A stretch of DNA of 64,000 nt from assembly GCF_037976325.1 (NCBI RefSeq), contig NZ_CP150265.1, positions 3,963,501 to 4,027,500 on the forward strand, given 5' to 3'. Each line of letters opens with the position of its first letter. The first letter of the stretch is position 1. The DNA comes from Paenibacillus sp. FSL K6-3182 (GTDB lineage Bacteria > Bacillota > Bacilli > Paenibacillales > Paenibacillaceae). The position numbers and the translations under genes were made by a program. Positions 51,055 through 60,679 of the stretch are shown one piece after another. The notes beneath the pieces are model-generated. The model saw only the letters and a list, made by a program, of their open reading frames with translations, did no database searches and had not been told where the DNA came from.

Positions 51055-52548
51055 TCATGCTGCTGTATTGGAAGAAAAGAGCTTTCTAAACTCATCTCCG
51101 CTCAATGTTTCCTCACGCAGAAGCGTCTGAAGAGACTTGATAAACACTTCTCTATTCGACTCAAGCAGACCTTTTGTTTGCAGCATCAGCTCATCCAAAA
51201 TGGTTCGATTGATGCTTGCCCATCCATCTTTTGTCATCATCGAAGAATCAATAATGCCAAGATCAGTCAATCCCGATTCCACTAATGTTTTGACTATATT
51301 CATCGATTGTTCGAAGTCACCTCTTGATCCAGTGCTCCGATCACCATAGAACATTTCTTCAGCAGCAGCTCCGCCTAGCGCAATCATAATTTGACCGTTA
51401 AGGAACTGTTTTGTGTACAAATATTGATCCTGCTGCGGATTGTGACGAACATAACCTAACGCTTGACCGCGCGGAGACAATGCAACCTGTGACACGCTGC
51501 CTGGACGCATCAGTTCAGCCATAATTGCATGTCCAAGCTCATGAAGCGCAATCCGTTCACGCTCTTCTTTTGATGCCTCACGATCCGTTTTTTCACCCAT
51601 CATAACCTTATCAATAGCCATCGATAAATGTTGTTCAGCGATGGTTTCACTGCTCTCACGCATCGCATAAATCGCCGCTTCATTCATGACGCTCTCCAGC
51701 TGCGCACCGGAGAAACCAAAAGATTCACTTGCAATACGTTCTAAGTTCACTCCTGGGCGGATAGGTTTATTTTTCGCATGGATGTTCAAAATATGCAATC
51801 TGCCCTTTTTATCAGGAAGCTCAACACCGATGTGCCTGTCAAATCGGCCTGGACGGAGCAATGCGCTATCGAGCATTTCCTTACGGTTAGTAGCTGCAAT
51901 TAACAAAATACGCGGTGATTCATTTGCATAAATACCATCCATCTCGGTTAAAAGCTGATTCAAGGTTTGATCATACTCGCGCTGCTGACCCCCATCTCTT
52001 TTGCCGCCAATGACTTCAATCTCATCAATAAAAATAACAGCGCTGCTTTTTTTCGCTTTATTCGCTTTTGTACGCGCCTCTTTGAATAGGTCGCGAATAC
52101 GTCCTGCGCCTACACCCACATACATTTCAACAAACTCACTGCCGGATGCAGCCAAATAAATCGAATCTGTATATTGAGCAGCTGCCTTAGCAAGCAGCGT
52201 CTTTCCTGTTCCTGGCGGGCCTGACAGCAAGATGCCTTTTAGCGGCCGAATGCCAAGCTTAGCAATTTGTTCTTGATGAACGAGAAAATCAAGTGCCTCT
52301 ACAAGCTCCTGCTTGGCACGCTCCTGACCTCCAATTTCCTCAAAGGTGAGTGGTGTCATTTTCTCTTCAGAACGCCGCTTCTGGCTAGACAAAGCGGTCA
52401 GCTTGCCTCTACCTCGTGCTGCATAAACTACGGCAAAGCCTAACATGCCCAGCAATACGATGGGAACAACATTTTGTCCAATATATATAAAAAAAGCAAT
52501 AATTACAGGAAGTAAGCCTATAGCAATTTCTTTACCATATTTCATCAT
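51055..52548 (-). CDS. Short FtsH-like membrane AAA+ zinc metalloprotease
   Basis: A 497-residue FtsH relative. Two N-terminal hydrophobic segments (about 8-24 and 28-44) are separated by only a few residues, so the large extracytoplasmic domain of normal FtsH (about 610-650 residues in total) is missing. The AAA domain has Walker A GPPGTGKT (about 108-115), Walker B VIFIDEIEVIGGKRD and the SRH region. The protease has HELGH (zinc ligands; FtsH usually has HEAGH) and later GDFEQSMNIVKTLVESGLTDLG. Starts with ATGATG behind GGAGG. The upstream gene ends one base before it, so the two membrane proteins probably act together. Confidence 0.88.
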   Translation of the reverse strand: MMKYGKEIAIGLLPVIIAFFIYIGQNVVPIVLLGMLGFAVVYAARGRGKLTALSSQKRRSEEKMTPLTFEEIGGQERAKQELVEALDFLVHQEQIAKLGIRPLKGILLSGPPGTGKTLLAKAAAQYTDSIYLAASGSEFVEMYVGVGAGRIRDLFKEARTKANKAKKSSAVIFIDEIEVIGGKRDGGQQREYDQTLNQLLTEMDGIYANESPRILLIAATNRKEMLDSALLRPGRFDRHIGVELPDKKGRLHILNIHAKNKPIRPGVNLERIASESFGFSGAQLESVMNEAAIYAMRESSETIAEQHLSMAIDKVMMGEKTDREASKEERERIALHELGHAIMAELMRPGSVSQVALSPRGQALGYVRHNPQQDQYLYTKQFLNGQIMIALGGAAAEEMFYGDRSTGSRGDFEQSMNIVKTLVESGLTDLGIIDSSMMTKDGWASINRTILDELMLQTKGLLESNREVFIKSLQTLLREETLSGDEFRKLFSSNTAA

Positions 52549-52549
52549 A

Positions 52550-53080
52550 TTACCATGCCTCCAATTGGTTTGGCGTGCGTGGCAGGACGATATATTTCAC
52601 CGCTTCATTATTTTTAATCGTAATATACACATTCGTATCATCCATTTCAGTCGTCACGGTGACATCTTTCATGGATTTTGCAGCTTCTTTCATCGCATCT
52701 GGAATATGAGAGTAGGTTTTGCGCTCCATCGCCTCTGCAACTTCAAACATGGAAGCATACCACAGATCTTCAAGCTGCTTATTCGATTTTTCTTCTATAT
52801 TAAGCTCAAGCTTACGGTCGCCAACTACATCTTTTCCGTTAGCCGCAATACTTTCATAGATGTCCCGGAGATTCGCATCCGGCGTTAATTCAAGAGAAAT
52901 AGCTACTTTATTTCGATCCATAACTGGTTTTTCTGAAGAAACAATACCTTGAATGCCTTTTGTAACTTTCTCTAATGGAGCTGCTACAGCCACTTGATTA
53001 TATACAGCCCAGCCTCCGAACAAAACGGAAGCGGAAATTGCAGCAGTAATCACGATTGGTATCACACGTGGTCTCATCAT
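52550..53080 (-). CDS. Membrane-anchored hypothetical partner of the FtsH-like protease
   Basis: A 176-residue protein with one N-terminal membrane helix (VIPIVITAAISASVLFGGWAVYN) and an extracytoplasmic domain of no family I know. The domain is rich in Lys/Glu and strands (KVAISLELTPDANLRDIYESI ... VTVTTEMDDTNVYITIKNNEAVKYIVLP). The FtsH-like gene lacks the usual outer domain and follows with no gap, so this protein may supply an outer module; that is inference. ATG at 53080 follows GGAGGGATTTTCATA. Confidence 0.7.
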   Translation of the reverse strand: MMRPRVIPIVITAAISASVLFGGWAVYNQVAVAAPLEKVTKGIQGIVSSEKPVMDRNKVAISLELTPDANLRDIYESIAANGKDVVGDRKLELNIEEKSNKQLEDLWYASMFEVAEAMERKTYSHIPDAMKEAAKSMKDVTVTTEMDDTNVYITIKNNEAVKYIVLPRTPNQLEAW

Positions 53081-53180
53081 TATGAAAATCCCTCCTGCAA
53101 TAAATTTATGAACAATCCGTATATCAACTCCGCTATACGAAAGTATATCATGAAATTATGCAAGAATCGTCCATCAATAA

Positions 53181-53212
53181 AAGGAAACGGAGCCTTATGG
53201 CCCCGTTTTTGC
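53181..53212 (-). terminator. Weak terminator after tseB
   Basis: AAACGGAGCC/GGCCCCGTTT pair with one mismatch, and the minus-strand tail is TTTCCTTTT. The stem overlaps the tseB stop codon. Confidence 0.45.
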
Positions 53213-53725
53213 TGGTAACGTATAAGAATCAATAAATGCACCATCATCAAAACGGTAGAAATCATATCGGTAATGATCAGGCTTTTCACCGTCATTATAA
53301 TAGATCTCCCACACCGTTTTGTCATCAAGCAGACCCGGCTGAATTCTCTTTATTTCTGCCAATGGTCTCTTGCTGATGAAATCTTCTTTGAGTGACTTCT
53401 CAGAAATGCCTTCCGTCGCTTTCATGATAACTGGTTGTTGCTTCTCAGTCAGCCATACATATACATGTTCATCCTGTTGATTAATGCCTTCAACGACCCA
53501 ACTGTTTTTTTGCCATATATGATGATGTACCTTTTCTATCTCCGTAAGATCAGCTGCTTTAGTCGCTTGTTGCTTCGCCGCATTAATTGCTGTCCACTCA
53601 GGCGACTGAACTTCACGGAAATAGATAAAAGAAACGGTTAGAAGCAGCAAGAGGAATGCTGTAATTAACAATAACCATCGCTTAAGTGTCATAAACGGCT
53701 TTCGTTTCCTTGCTGTTGCTCGCAT
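53195..53725 (-). CDS. tseB: TseB/YpmB-like cell-wall elongation regulator (DUF5590)
   Basis: A 176-residue protein with a basic N-terminus, one membrane helix (LKRWLLLITAFLLLLLTVSFIYF, about 14-36) and two cystatin-like PepSY-type repeats outside the cell (EWTAINAAKQQATKAADLTEIEKVHHH onwards). The layout matches B. subtilis YpmB/TseB, which interacts with PBP2A in cell elongation. It starts at the stop of mtaD (TAATG) and lies downstream of dinG, close to the B. subtilis order. Confidence 0.78.
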   Translation of the reverse strand: MRATARKRKPFMTLKRWLLLITAFLLLLLTVSFIYFREVQSPEWTAINAAKQQATKAADLTEIEKVHHHIWQKNSWVVEGINQQDEHVYVWLTEKQQPVIMKATEGISEKSLKEDFISKRPLAEIKRIQPGLLDDKTVWEIYYNDGEKPDHYRYDFYRFDDGAFIDSYTLPAKTGP

Positions 53726-55026
53726 TAAGCTTGCAGCAAGCGATCAAAGCTCGCTTGTGCCTCGTAACGAATTTTCTCCTCATCAAGCCAAGTGCATTCG
53801 CCGTTTTTCAATACTTGTCTTCCATCAATCCATACATGCCGCACATCGCGGCCTGAACCTGAGTAGACCAAATGTGATACGATATCCGTCTGAGGGTAGA
53901 AATGCGGCTGTTCAATATCAATAGCGATGAAATCTGCCTTCATGCCTACTTTTAGACTACCAAGGCTCTTCTCTTGCCAAATGGATTTTGCCCCATTCAC
54001 TGTACCAAGCTTCAATGCTTCCAAAGCAGGGATAGCTGTAGGATCTCCAGATACACCCTTGTGAAGCAAAGCTGCAAATCGAATTTCCTCAAATAAATCA
54101 AGATTGTTGTTGCTTGCCACACTATCTGTTCCAAGCGATACCGTAACACCTGCGCGAATCAAATCAGGAACGCGTGCAATGCCGCTAGCAAGCTTAAGAT
54201 TACTTACAGGATTATGTGAAACCGCAACTCCTTTAGCAGCAAGCAGCTCGATCTCAGCATCATTCAGATGTACAGCATGTGCTACAAGTGCAGGACGTGA
54301 GAAAAAGCCTAACCGATCCAAATGCTCAACCGGACGAAGTCCATAATCACGCACGTTTTGCTCAACTTCCGCTATCGTTTCCGACATATGCGTGTGCAAA
54401 GGCAAATCAAAATCATGAGCTGCTTGTACAAAACGTTCTATATACGCTGGTGGACATGTATAAGGCGCGTGTGGAGAAATCATCGTGGTTATGCGTCCAT
54501 CGGCTTTCCCGTTCCAATCACGAGCGAAAGCAATTGCTTCAGCAAGCTTTGCTTCTTGTACATCGGGAGGACATAGTCCGATAACACCTCTGGTCAAAAC
54601 TCCTCGGATCCCGCTTTGCTCAACCATTTGAGCAACTTGATCCATACGATCATACATATCAACAAAGGCTGTTGTACCTGATTTCAGCATTTCAACGATC
54701 GCTAGAGCACTTCCTGCACGTGTATCTTGATCAACATATTTGCCTTCCATTGGCCACATTTTCTGTTCCAGCCAAACCTGCAAATTTTGATCATCGGAAT
54801 ATCCGCGAAGCAAGCTCATCGCCGCATGTCCGTGAGTATTAATAAGTCCTGGCATAAAAGCCAGCTTGCTGCCGTCTATTTTTTGCACCGTATCAGAAAG
54901 CTGTTCAGGAACAGCCGTACCTATATAACTAATCCGATCATCGGATACAACCATATGTCCTCTAAATGATGGATTTTCGTCATCCATCGTTATAAACAAA
55001 CCATTTTCAATCCAAATCTGACTCAT
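53725..55026 (-). CDS. mtaD: 5-methylthioadenosine/S-adenosylhomocysteine deaminase (amidohydrolase)
   Basis: Metal-dependent deaminase of the amidohydrolase superfamily, 433 residues. The metal ligands lie in PGLINTHGHAAMSLLRG (HxH), the mid-barrel LHTHMSET, the His of LVAHAVHL, and the Asp of LGTDSVASNNNLDLFEE. This pattern is characteristic of MTA/SAH deaminases. The enzyme would convert MTA to methylthioinosine, or SAH to SIH, a side branch of the salvage route seen elsewhere in the window. Its first 20 bases overlap the end of rex, and tseB starts in its stop. Confidence 0.88.
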   Translation of the reverse strand: MSQIWIENGLFITMDDENPSFRGHMVVSDDRISYIGTAVPEQLSDTVQKIDGSKLAFMPGLINTHGHAAMSLLRGYSDDQNLQVWLEQKMWPMEGKYVDQDTRAGSALAIVEMLKSGTTAFVDMYDRMDQVAQMVEQSGIRGVLTRGVIGLCPPDVQEAKLAEAIAFARDWNGKADGRITTMISPHAPYTCPPAYIERFVQAAHDFDLPLHTHMSETIAEVEQNVRDYGLRPVEHLDRLGFFSRPALVAHAVHLNDAEIELLAAKGVAVSHNPVSNLKLASGIARVPDLIRAGVTVSLGTDSVASNNNLDLFEEIRFAALLHKGVSGDPTAIPALEALKLGTVNGAKSIWQEKSLGSLKVGMKADFIAIDIEQPHFYPQTDIVSHLVYSGSGRDVRHVWIDGRQVLKNGECTWLDEEKIRYEAQASFDRLLQA

Positions 55027-55663
55027 CCTGCGTCTCTCCCTCTTTGGCTAAATAATAGGCTAAGCTAAGCAATTCCCTTGTGAAATCAGCATTATGTATT
55101 CGCATTTCATCCGGTACTCGTAGAATAGCAGGGGCAAAATTCAATATTCCTTCTATGCCTGCTTCGACAAATTGATTAGCTACATTTTGTGCTTCAAATG
55201 CTGGAACGGTAATGATGCCGATCCGAATATTTTGCTCTGCAACCGTTGCAGCAAGCTCACTCATCGGCATGACAATCAAATTATTAATGCTCGTTCCGAT
55301 TTTGCTCGGATGTACATCGAACACGGCGGTAATCTGCATATTATCCTTGGAGTATTTATTGTAATTGCATAGGGCATGACCTAGATTGCCCGCTCCAACC
55401 AACGCAACCTTTATCGTCTGATCAACCTTCAAAATTTGACGTATCTTCTCAATTAAATATACAACATCGTAGCCTACGCCTTTCCGTCCAAACTCTCCGA
55501 AATAAGCGAGATCTTTACGAATTTGAGCAGGATTTAAATCAAGCTTAGTGCCTAAATCCTGCGAAGAAATGGTCTGAATCTCACGATTAAGCATTTCATT
55601 TAGTACTTGCAAATAAACGGGAAGCCTTCTGACGACAGCCTCCGATATTTTCGTTTGCTTCAT
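55007..55663 (-). CDS. rex: Redox-sensing transcriptional repressor Rex
   Basis: NADH-responsive repressor of fermentation and respiration genes, 218 residues. The winged helix comprises residues 1-80 (ISEAVVRRLPVYLQVLNEML ... LGTKLDLNPAQIRKDLAYFGEFGRKGVGYDV). A Rossmann domain follows (VALVGAGNLGHALCNY), with the C-terminal swapped helix. ATG at 55663 lies 4 bases inside the stop of dinG behind GAGGAGG. Confidence 0.96.
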   Translation of the reverse strand: MKQTKISEAVVRRLPVYLQVLNEMLNREIQTISSQDLGTKLDLNPAQIRKDLAYFGEFGRKGVGYDVVYLIEKIRQILKVDQTIKVALVGAGNLGHALCNYNKYSKDNMQITAVFDVHPSKIGTSINNLIVMPMSELAATVAEQNIRIGIITVPAFEAQNVANQFVEAGIEGILNFAPAILRVPDEMRIHNADFTRELLSLAYYLAKEGETQDESDLD

Positions 55664-58566
55664 CGTTTTTCCTCCTCTTCGCTAGACACAGCTTTATTTT
55701 CCTGCGGCAATGCTGCATTTTCATCCGTTAACCATTCTCTCATTCGCACTACCATTTGATCCATATGCATCGTTTCGATTTTTGGTCCTGGCAGTGAATA
55801 TAAGAAGTGTTTACCGTAGTAAGTGTCGATTACCCTAGTATCATATATGATTACGATCCCTTTGTCTTGTGAAGTCCTTACTAGACGGCCAAAGCCTTGT
55901 TTAAAGCGAATAACGGCTTGGGGAATCGACAATTTCATAAAAGGATTTTGTTTCTGCCGCTGCAGCATCTCGGCTTTTGCTTCCACTAAGGGATGGTTAG
56001 GCGGTTGGAATGGCAAACGAACGATGGCAAGGCAAATCAGAGCTTCTCCGGGTATATCTACACCTTCCCAGAAGCTGCTCGTGCCAAGTAAAACGGACTC
56101 TGGCGTTTGACGGAAACGTCTTGTAAGCTTCGTGCGATTCCCGCTGTCTATTCCTTGTCCGAGCACTTGAATACCTGCAACGCTTAAAAGCTCTTTAAGC
56201 GGCTCGTAGACCTGCCTCAGCATGCGATAGGACGTAAACAGCACTAGCATTCTGCCCTTCGTTTCCTTTGCAGCATCAGAAAGCGATTTTACAAGCATAT
56301 CCAAATAGGTGTCATCTACAGCTGCTCCCTTGAGTACTGGGAAGTTGCGTGGAATGACAACTAATGCCTGCTCCCGGTAATTAAACGGAGAAGGCAATTG
56401 AACGGTTTTAAGCCTGCCCTGCTGTTCGTATCCAGTTAACCCAAGCTGCTCCTCCGCGTATTGAAAAGATTTTTGCACAGATAACGTTGCAGAGGTTAAT
56501 ACGATACTTTCTTTGACATCAAAAAAATATTTTTGCAGCTGAGCGCTTACATCTACTGGGACACCGTATAGCTGCACAGATCTGTAGCGGTATACGCTGC
56601 TTGCTTCAATCCAAAACACAGAGTCCGCAAGCTCTAAGGTGATAAACGTTCTAAGCTCATCCTTAAGTCGAGACAAATCACGTACCGCGCCATTTAAATC
56701 CGTTATTATCGCTTGAACACCGGAATCGTCAACACGGTCTTTAATATCGGTAACCATTTTATCGACGGTTCGAATGACTCGGTTAAGTTCAGTGTGGATA
56801 TTTCCTTCAACCGTAACACCGTCCTCCCAGCCTGCTGGAAGCTCGTTTTTCTTAAGGCGGCATACCGACTGACCATTCTCAGTTGGTCCATCCGATGAAG
56901 TTGAAGTAAAGCTATAAAACATTTCAAACAGCTTATCCCAGTGCTCCTTAATTTCTTGGAAAATAGGAATAACGGTATCAATCGTCTCTAACCAGGAAGC
57001 TTGATGTGCGTCATCCTCATACATTAGCTTCTGGCGAAGCCCAGGCAATAATCCAGAGCGCGCATCTTTATAAAGCCGAAGAACAGCCTGCGTCAAAGAG
57101 AAGTAGTTAATTTGCATACCTAGATGCTTGCCGGCAACCTCTTCCACATGATGTGCTTCATCAATAATGAGATGAGTATAGGAAGGCAATAAACGATGAT
57201 CAGCTTGAACATCAGTAAATAACATGGAATGATTTGTTATCGTAACATCAGCAATGTTTGCTTCATGCTTCGCGCGATGATAAAAACATCTTTTGAACCA
57301 AGGACAAGCTCGATTTAGGCATGAATCCGTATCGCTCGCTACTGTAGACCAAAACTCAGCACCCTTGTTGCCGAAGTTAAGCTCCTCCTGATCGCCAGTT
57401 TCCGTTTCTCCAAGCCATACGACCATTTGAGCAGCTGTAACCGTATCCTCAATCGGCGATACAAGATCTTTTGTGTTGATTTTACCTTCAAATTTGCGCA
57501 AGCATAAATAATTCCCTCTGCCTTTAAAGATCGAAGCTCTAAACTCAAATGGCAGTATTTCCTCAAGCAATGGCAAATCGCGTTGACGAAGCTGCTCCTG
57601 CAAATTGATTGTATGCGTACTAACGACAACTTTTTTGCCGTTCTGAATGCCATAATAAAGCGCAGGAATTAAATAACCAAGTGACTTTCCTGTTCCTGTC
57701 CCTGCTTCTATAAGTAAATGCTGATTCTGATTTAGAGCGCTGTATACCTCTTGAAACATGGCTACCTGCGCTTCTCTTTCCTCATAATTCTCGAATTTCT
57801 GTTCGAAGCGTTGTCTTACTTCAGCTAAATAATTGTCAAATGAAACATCCGTTAATGGCAGCACACTTGTGCCGCCTGAACGCGGAGGCTGTTCATCGCT
57901 CCATTCGCGAACCTTCAATGCAAATTGATTAAAATAGTCATATTCATTCGATTCGAATACAGTACTATATTCCATCTGCTGCCCAGTATGCTTAATAAAC
58001 CAGCTCAAATCGCTGCCGTCATCTACAAGCGTGGAAAGCCGCTGCAAAGTAAGCAGCGGCAATTTGCGAAGCTTTTTTACCGTTTCAATTAGTAATAGCG
58101 CAGTTGCATTTGCATCGCTGTCCGCGCGGTGATGTTGATCATGCGGTATTCCAAAGAGCTCAGAAACAGCTCCAAGCTGATACGTATTAATTGTAGGATA
58201 TAAAATTCGTAATAATTCAATGGTATCCAGCCTGCGTCCTGCAAAAGGGCGCCGACCGCATCGTGCTAATGCTTGGTTTAAAAAACCGGCGTCAAAGCCA
58301 ACGTTATGAGCGACCAAAACGGCATCATCCAATAATGGAACTAACCCTGCAATAACCTCTTTGAGAGTTGGGGCATCCGCAACGACCGTTTCATCTATGC
58401 CTGTTAATTGTGTAATGAAGGCCGGTATCGGGATATTAGGTCGAACAAAGGAGCTATACGTATCGATAATTTCAAGCTCCTCTGAAACGATGACTAGCCC
58501 AACCTGCAAAATATCATCATCCGAGCTGTGTCCCGTCGTTTCTAAATCCAATACTGCAAATTTCAT
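55660..58566 (-). CDS. dinG: DinG-family helicase with N-terminal 3'-5' exonuclease domain
   Basis: A 968-residue nuclease-helicase fusion. The exonuclease domain (about 1-170) has DLETTG, HNVGFDAGFLN and HRADSDANA, the DEDD residues. The XPD-like helicase begins at about 245 with Walker A EAGTGTGKSLGYLIPA (about 288) and DEAH (LIIDEAHHVEE, about 465). Cys at about 355 and CLNRACPWFKRC (Cys-x4-Cys-x5-Cys, about 415-426) repeat the spacing of the iron-sulfur ligands of E. coli DinG. The product probably unwinds R-loops or damaged DNA. ATG follows a GGGGAA site. rex overlaps its stop. Confidence 0.94.
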   Translation of the reverse strand: MKFAVLDLETTGHSSDDDILQVGLVIVSEELEIIDTYSSFVRPNIPIPAFITQLTGIDETVVADAPTLKEVIAGLVPLLDDAVLVAHNVGFDAGFLNQALARCGRRPFAGRRLDTIELLRILYPTINTYQLGAVSELFGIPHDQHHRADSDANATALLLIETVKKLRKLPLLTLQRLSTLVDDGSDLSWFIKHTGQQMEYSTVFESNEYDYFNQFALKVREWSDEQPPRSGGTSVLPLTDVSFDNYLAEVRQRFEQKFENYEEREAQVAMFQEVYSALNQNQHLLIEAGTGTGKSLGYLIPALYYGIQNGKKVVVSTHTINLQEQLRQRDLPLLEEILPFEFRASIFKGRGNYLCLRKFEGKINTKDLVSPIEDTVTAAQMVVWLGETETGDQEELNFGNKGAEFWSTVASDTDSCLNRACPWFKRCFYHRAKHEANIADVTITNHSMLFTDVQADHRLLPSYTHLIIDEAHHVEEVAGKHLGMQINYFSLTQAVLRLYKDARSGLLPGLRQKLMYEDDAHQASWLETIDTVIPIFQEIKEHWDKLFEMFYSFTSTSSDGPTENGQSVCRLKKNELPAGWEDGVTVEGNIHTELNRVIRTVDKMVTDIKDRVDDSGVQAIITDLNGAVRDLSRLKDELRTFITLELADSVFWIEASSVYRYRSVQLYGVPVDVSAQLQKYFFDVKESIVLTSATLSVQKSFQYAEEQLGLTGYEQQGRLKTVQLPSPFNYREQALVVIPRNFPVLKGAAVDDTYLDMLVKSLSDAAKETKGRMLVLFTSYRMLRQVYEPLKELLSVAGIQVLGQGIDSGNRTKLTRRFRQTPESVLLGTSSFWEGVDIPGEALICLAIVRLPFQPPNHPLVEAKAEMLQRQKQNPFMKLSIPQAVIRFKQGFGRLVRTSQDKGIVIIYDTRVIDTYYGKHFLYSLPGPKIETMHMDQMVVRMREWLTDENAALPQENKAVSSEEEEKR

Positions 58567-58582
58567 TTATTCCCCGATCCTC

Positions 58583-59296
58583 TCACAAACAGCACAGCTC
58601 CGTGCTTCCGAAATATAACGATAAGTGCTTGGGTGTTTCTTGACATGATTTCAAATTGTTTAACGGATCCTTGAAGCTGGGACAGACCTCATAAGCTTTC
58701 ATAAATAATTGTTCTGCTTGTGCCAAATTCATTTGCACCGCTTGAATGCATCCTAGCGCATTATAGCCCATTGCAAGCCATTTGGGGAAGTCCGTCAATA
58801 CAATCAGCAATTGAAAATGCCGCTGAGCTTCACTCCAGTTCTGGAGGTGCATCTGAGTCATGCCCAAAAACAGTCTAGCCAAATTACATTCCGGCGATTG
58901 TAAAATAGCCGCTTGAAATTGCACTGCTGCTTGCGAAAACATAAATAGCTTGTAGTAGCCCTGTCCTTTGGAGATGACCGCAGCAAGCTCGTCCGAGATT
59001 TCAAAATCTGAAGCTGGACTGCTGACTGCGATACTTACAGGTACACTTGATTGAACCGCCCCTTCTGGGGATTGTTCCTGAACTTGCGATACTGCTGCTT
59101 GATCGCCTTGCTGCTCCTTGAACTCAGAAAACTTCTCTTCAAATTCAAGCCATTGTTCAATAAATGTGTCACTTACTTTTTTGAGCTCAAGCATTTGCTG
59201 TTCGAACTGCTGCTTTTCACTTGCACCTGCACCATCGTACTGTTCAATAATTTGATCAAGCATTTCGTTCATGGATGAAAACATATGCTGGAACAT
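58583..59296 (-). CDS. Tetratricopeptide-repeat protein
   Basis: A 237-residue soluble protein. The N-terminal part is a long helical, Glu/Gln-rich coiled coil (MNEMLDQIIEQYDGAGASEKQQFEQQMLELKK...), followed by a Ser/Val/Pro linker. About 3 TPR units then run from residue 120 (GQGYYKLFMFSQAAVQFQAAI ... ARLFLGMTQMHLQNWSEAQRHF ... GYNALGCIQAVQMNLAQAEQLFMKAYEVCP). It probably mediates protein contacts; no partner is known. I chose ATG at 59296, behind GGCGGG; the frame to 59353 also exists. It lies between panD and dinG on the same strand. Confidence 0.75.
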   Translation of the reverse strand: MFQHMFSSMNEMLDQIIEQYDGAGASEKQQFEQQMLELKKVSDTFIEQWLEFEEKFSEFKEQQGDQAAVSQVQEQSPEGAVQSSVPVSIAVSSPASDFEISDELAAVISKGQGYYKLFMFSQAAVQFQAAILQSPECNLARLFLGMTQMHLQNWSEAQRHFQLLIVLTDFPKWLAMGYNALGCIQAVQMNLAQAEQLFMKAYEVCPSFKDPLNNLKSCQETPKHLSLYFGSTELCCL

Positions 59297-59418
59297 ACCG
59301 CATCCCGCCTTCGCCAAAGAATTAAGGAGTGTTATGTTCATTTTTTGTTTCAACGCCGCTTTTCATACAGCATCCCATTCGTTACATAATACAGGGATTA
59401 ACGTAGTGAAAGATCAAA

Positions 59419-59802
59419 TTACAGGATTGTTGCGTGCAGCTCTTCGTTTAAAATGGTCAAGGGACGATTGTTCGCATCCAAAATCGTTACAATCGGTTTG
59501 TGTACTTTAGCATCAGCGTCAGTCATCATCGCATAAGAAATGATAATCACCTGGTCACCTGGCTGAACTTGTCTAGCGGCTGCGCCATTCAAGCAAATTA
59601 CGCCAGATCCGCGTTCACCTGTTATGACATAAGTCTCAAAGCGAGCACCATTATTATTGTTAACGATTTGAACCTTTTCATTTTCCCATATGTTAGCTGC
59701 ATCCATCAAATCTTCATCTATTGTAATGCTACCGACATAATTCAGGTTCGCTTCCGTTACTGTTGCCCGGTGCAACTTGGATTTCATCATCGTTCTGAAC
59801 AT
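59419..59802 (-). CDS. panD: Aspartate 1-decarboxylase
   Basis: Pyruvoyl enzyme that makes beta-alanine for pantothenate. The 127-residue proenzyme has [20 protein letters not shown] with self-cleavage between Gly and Ser (about 24/25), and [34 protein letters not shown]. The start agrees with the B. subtilis protein, and GGAGGTGAACCAGC precedes ATG. Its first 74 bases lie inside the 3' end of panC in another frame. Confidence 0.96.
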   Translation of the reverse strand: MFRTMMKSKLHRATVTEANLNYVGSITIDEDLMDAANIWENEKVQIVNNNNGARFETYVITGERGSGVICLNGAAARQVQPGDQVIIISYAMMTDADAKVHKPIVTILDANNRPLTILNEELHATIL

Positions 59803-60679
59803 GCTGGTTCACCTCCGCTATCTGTAATATCCGATTATCTATAAGCCTTGTTGCGCCAAACTTAACTGCTAATGCCAAAATTAGCGGTTGCTGAATCGTA
59901 TTTAATAAAACTTTTGCATCCAGCACCTGCAGGGATGGATAGTGAAGCAGCTCCACATAATCAATTACAGCTTCACTCGCTTTCACCAATTGCAGCTTAA
60001 CTTTAGCCTCCAGCCGCTCAGCGGTCATATCAGGCTCATTCATCCAGTCAGAAGCCTGCTGCAGCGTTTTGGACAATACGACTGCCTGCTCACGCTGCTC
60101 CGCATTAAGAAAAACGTTTCTTGAGCTTAAAGCAAGACCATCCGGTTCACGAACGATTGGACTTGGCACAATTTCCACTGGAAAATTAAGATCTCCAACC
60201 ATTTGCTGAATGACAGCAACCTGCTGAGCATCCTTCATGCCAAAATAAGCACGATCAGGAGCAACCAAATGAAACAGCTTGCTAACTACCGTTCCCACTC
60301 CGTCAAAATGTCCAGGTCTGGAAGCGCCGCATAAACGATCCGTTACCTGATTGACAATGACCATTGTCAGCGGCTTATTCGGATACATTTCTTGAACGGA
60401 AGGAATAAACACGATGTCGATCCCGCATTCTTCTGCAAGCGCAAAATCACGCTTCTCATCTCGTGGATACCGATCCAAATCTTCATTAGGTCCAAATTGT
60501 AGTGGATTAACAAATATGCTAAGCACAGCGGTATCATTTTCGGCATGTGCTTGGCGCATTAAGGAAGCGTGACCTTCATGCAAATAACCCATAGTTGGCA
60601 CAAAACCAATGCTTTTATTTTCCTTGCGAACAGCAGTTAACTGCTGCTTTAGCTCAGCTTTCGTGCGGCAAATGATCAT
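59729..60679 (-). CDS. panC: Pantothenate synthetase with C-terminal extension overlapping panD
   Basis: Joins pantoate and beta-alanine with ATP. The 316-residue protein has [18 protein letters not shown] (HIGH-like), [50 protein letters not shown] and SSRNVFL. The core normally ends near [10 protein letters not shown] at about residue 282; here about 34 extra residues, acidic and Asn/Gln-rich, follow and are encoded over the start of panD. The ATG overlaps the end of panB by four bases. Confidence 0.95.
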   Translation of the reverse strand: MIICRTKAELKQQLTAVRKENKSIGFVPTMGYLHEGHASLMRQAHAENDTAVLSIFVNPLQFGPNEDLDRYPRDEKRDFALAEECGIDIVFIPSVQEMYPNKPLTMVIVNQVTDRLCGASRPGHFDGVGTVVSKLFHLVAPDRAYFGMKDAQQVAVIQQMVGDLNFPVEIVPSPIVREPDGLALSSRNVFLNAEQREQAVVLSKTLQQASDWMNEPDMTAERLEAKVKLQLVKASEAVIDYVELLHYPSLQVLDAKVLLNTIQQPLILALAVKFGATRLIDNRILQIAEVNQHVQNDDEIQVAPGNSNGSEPELCR

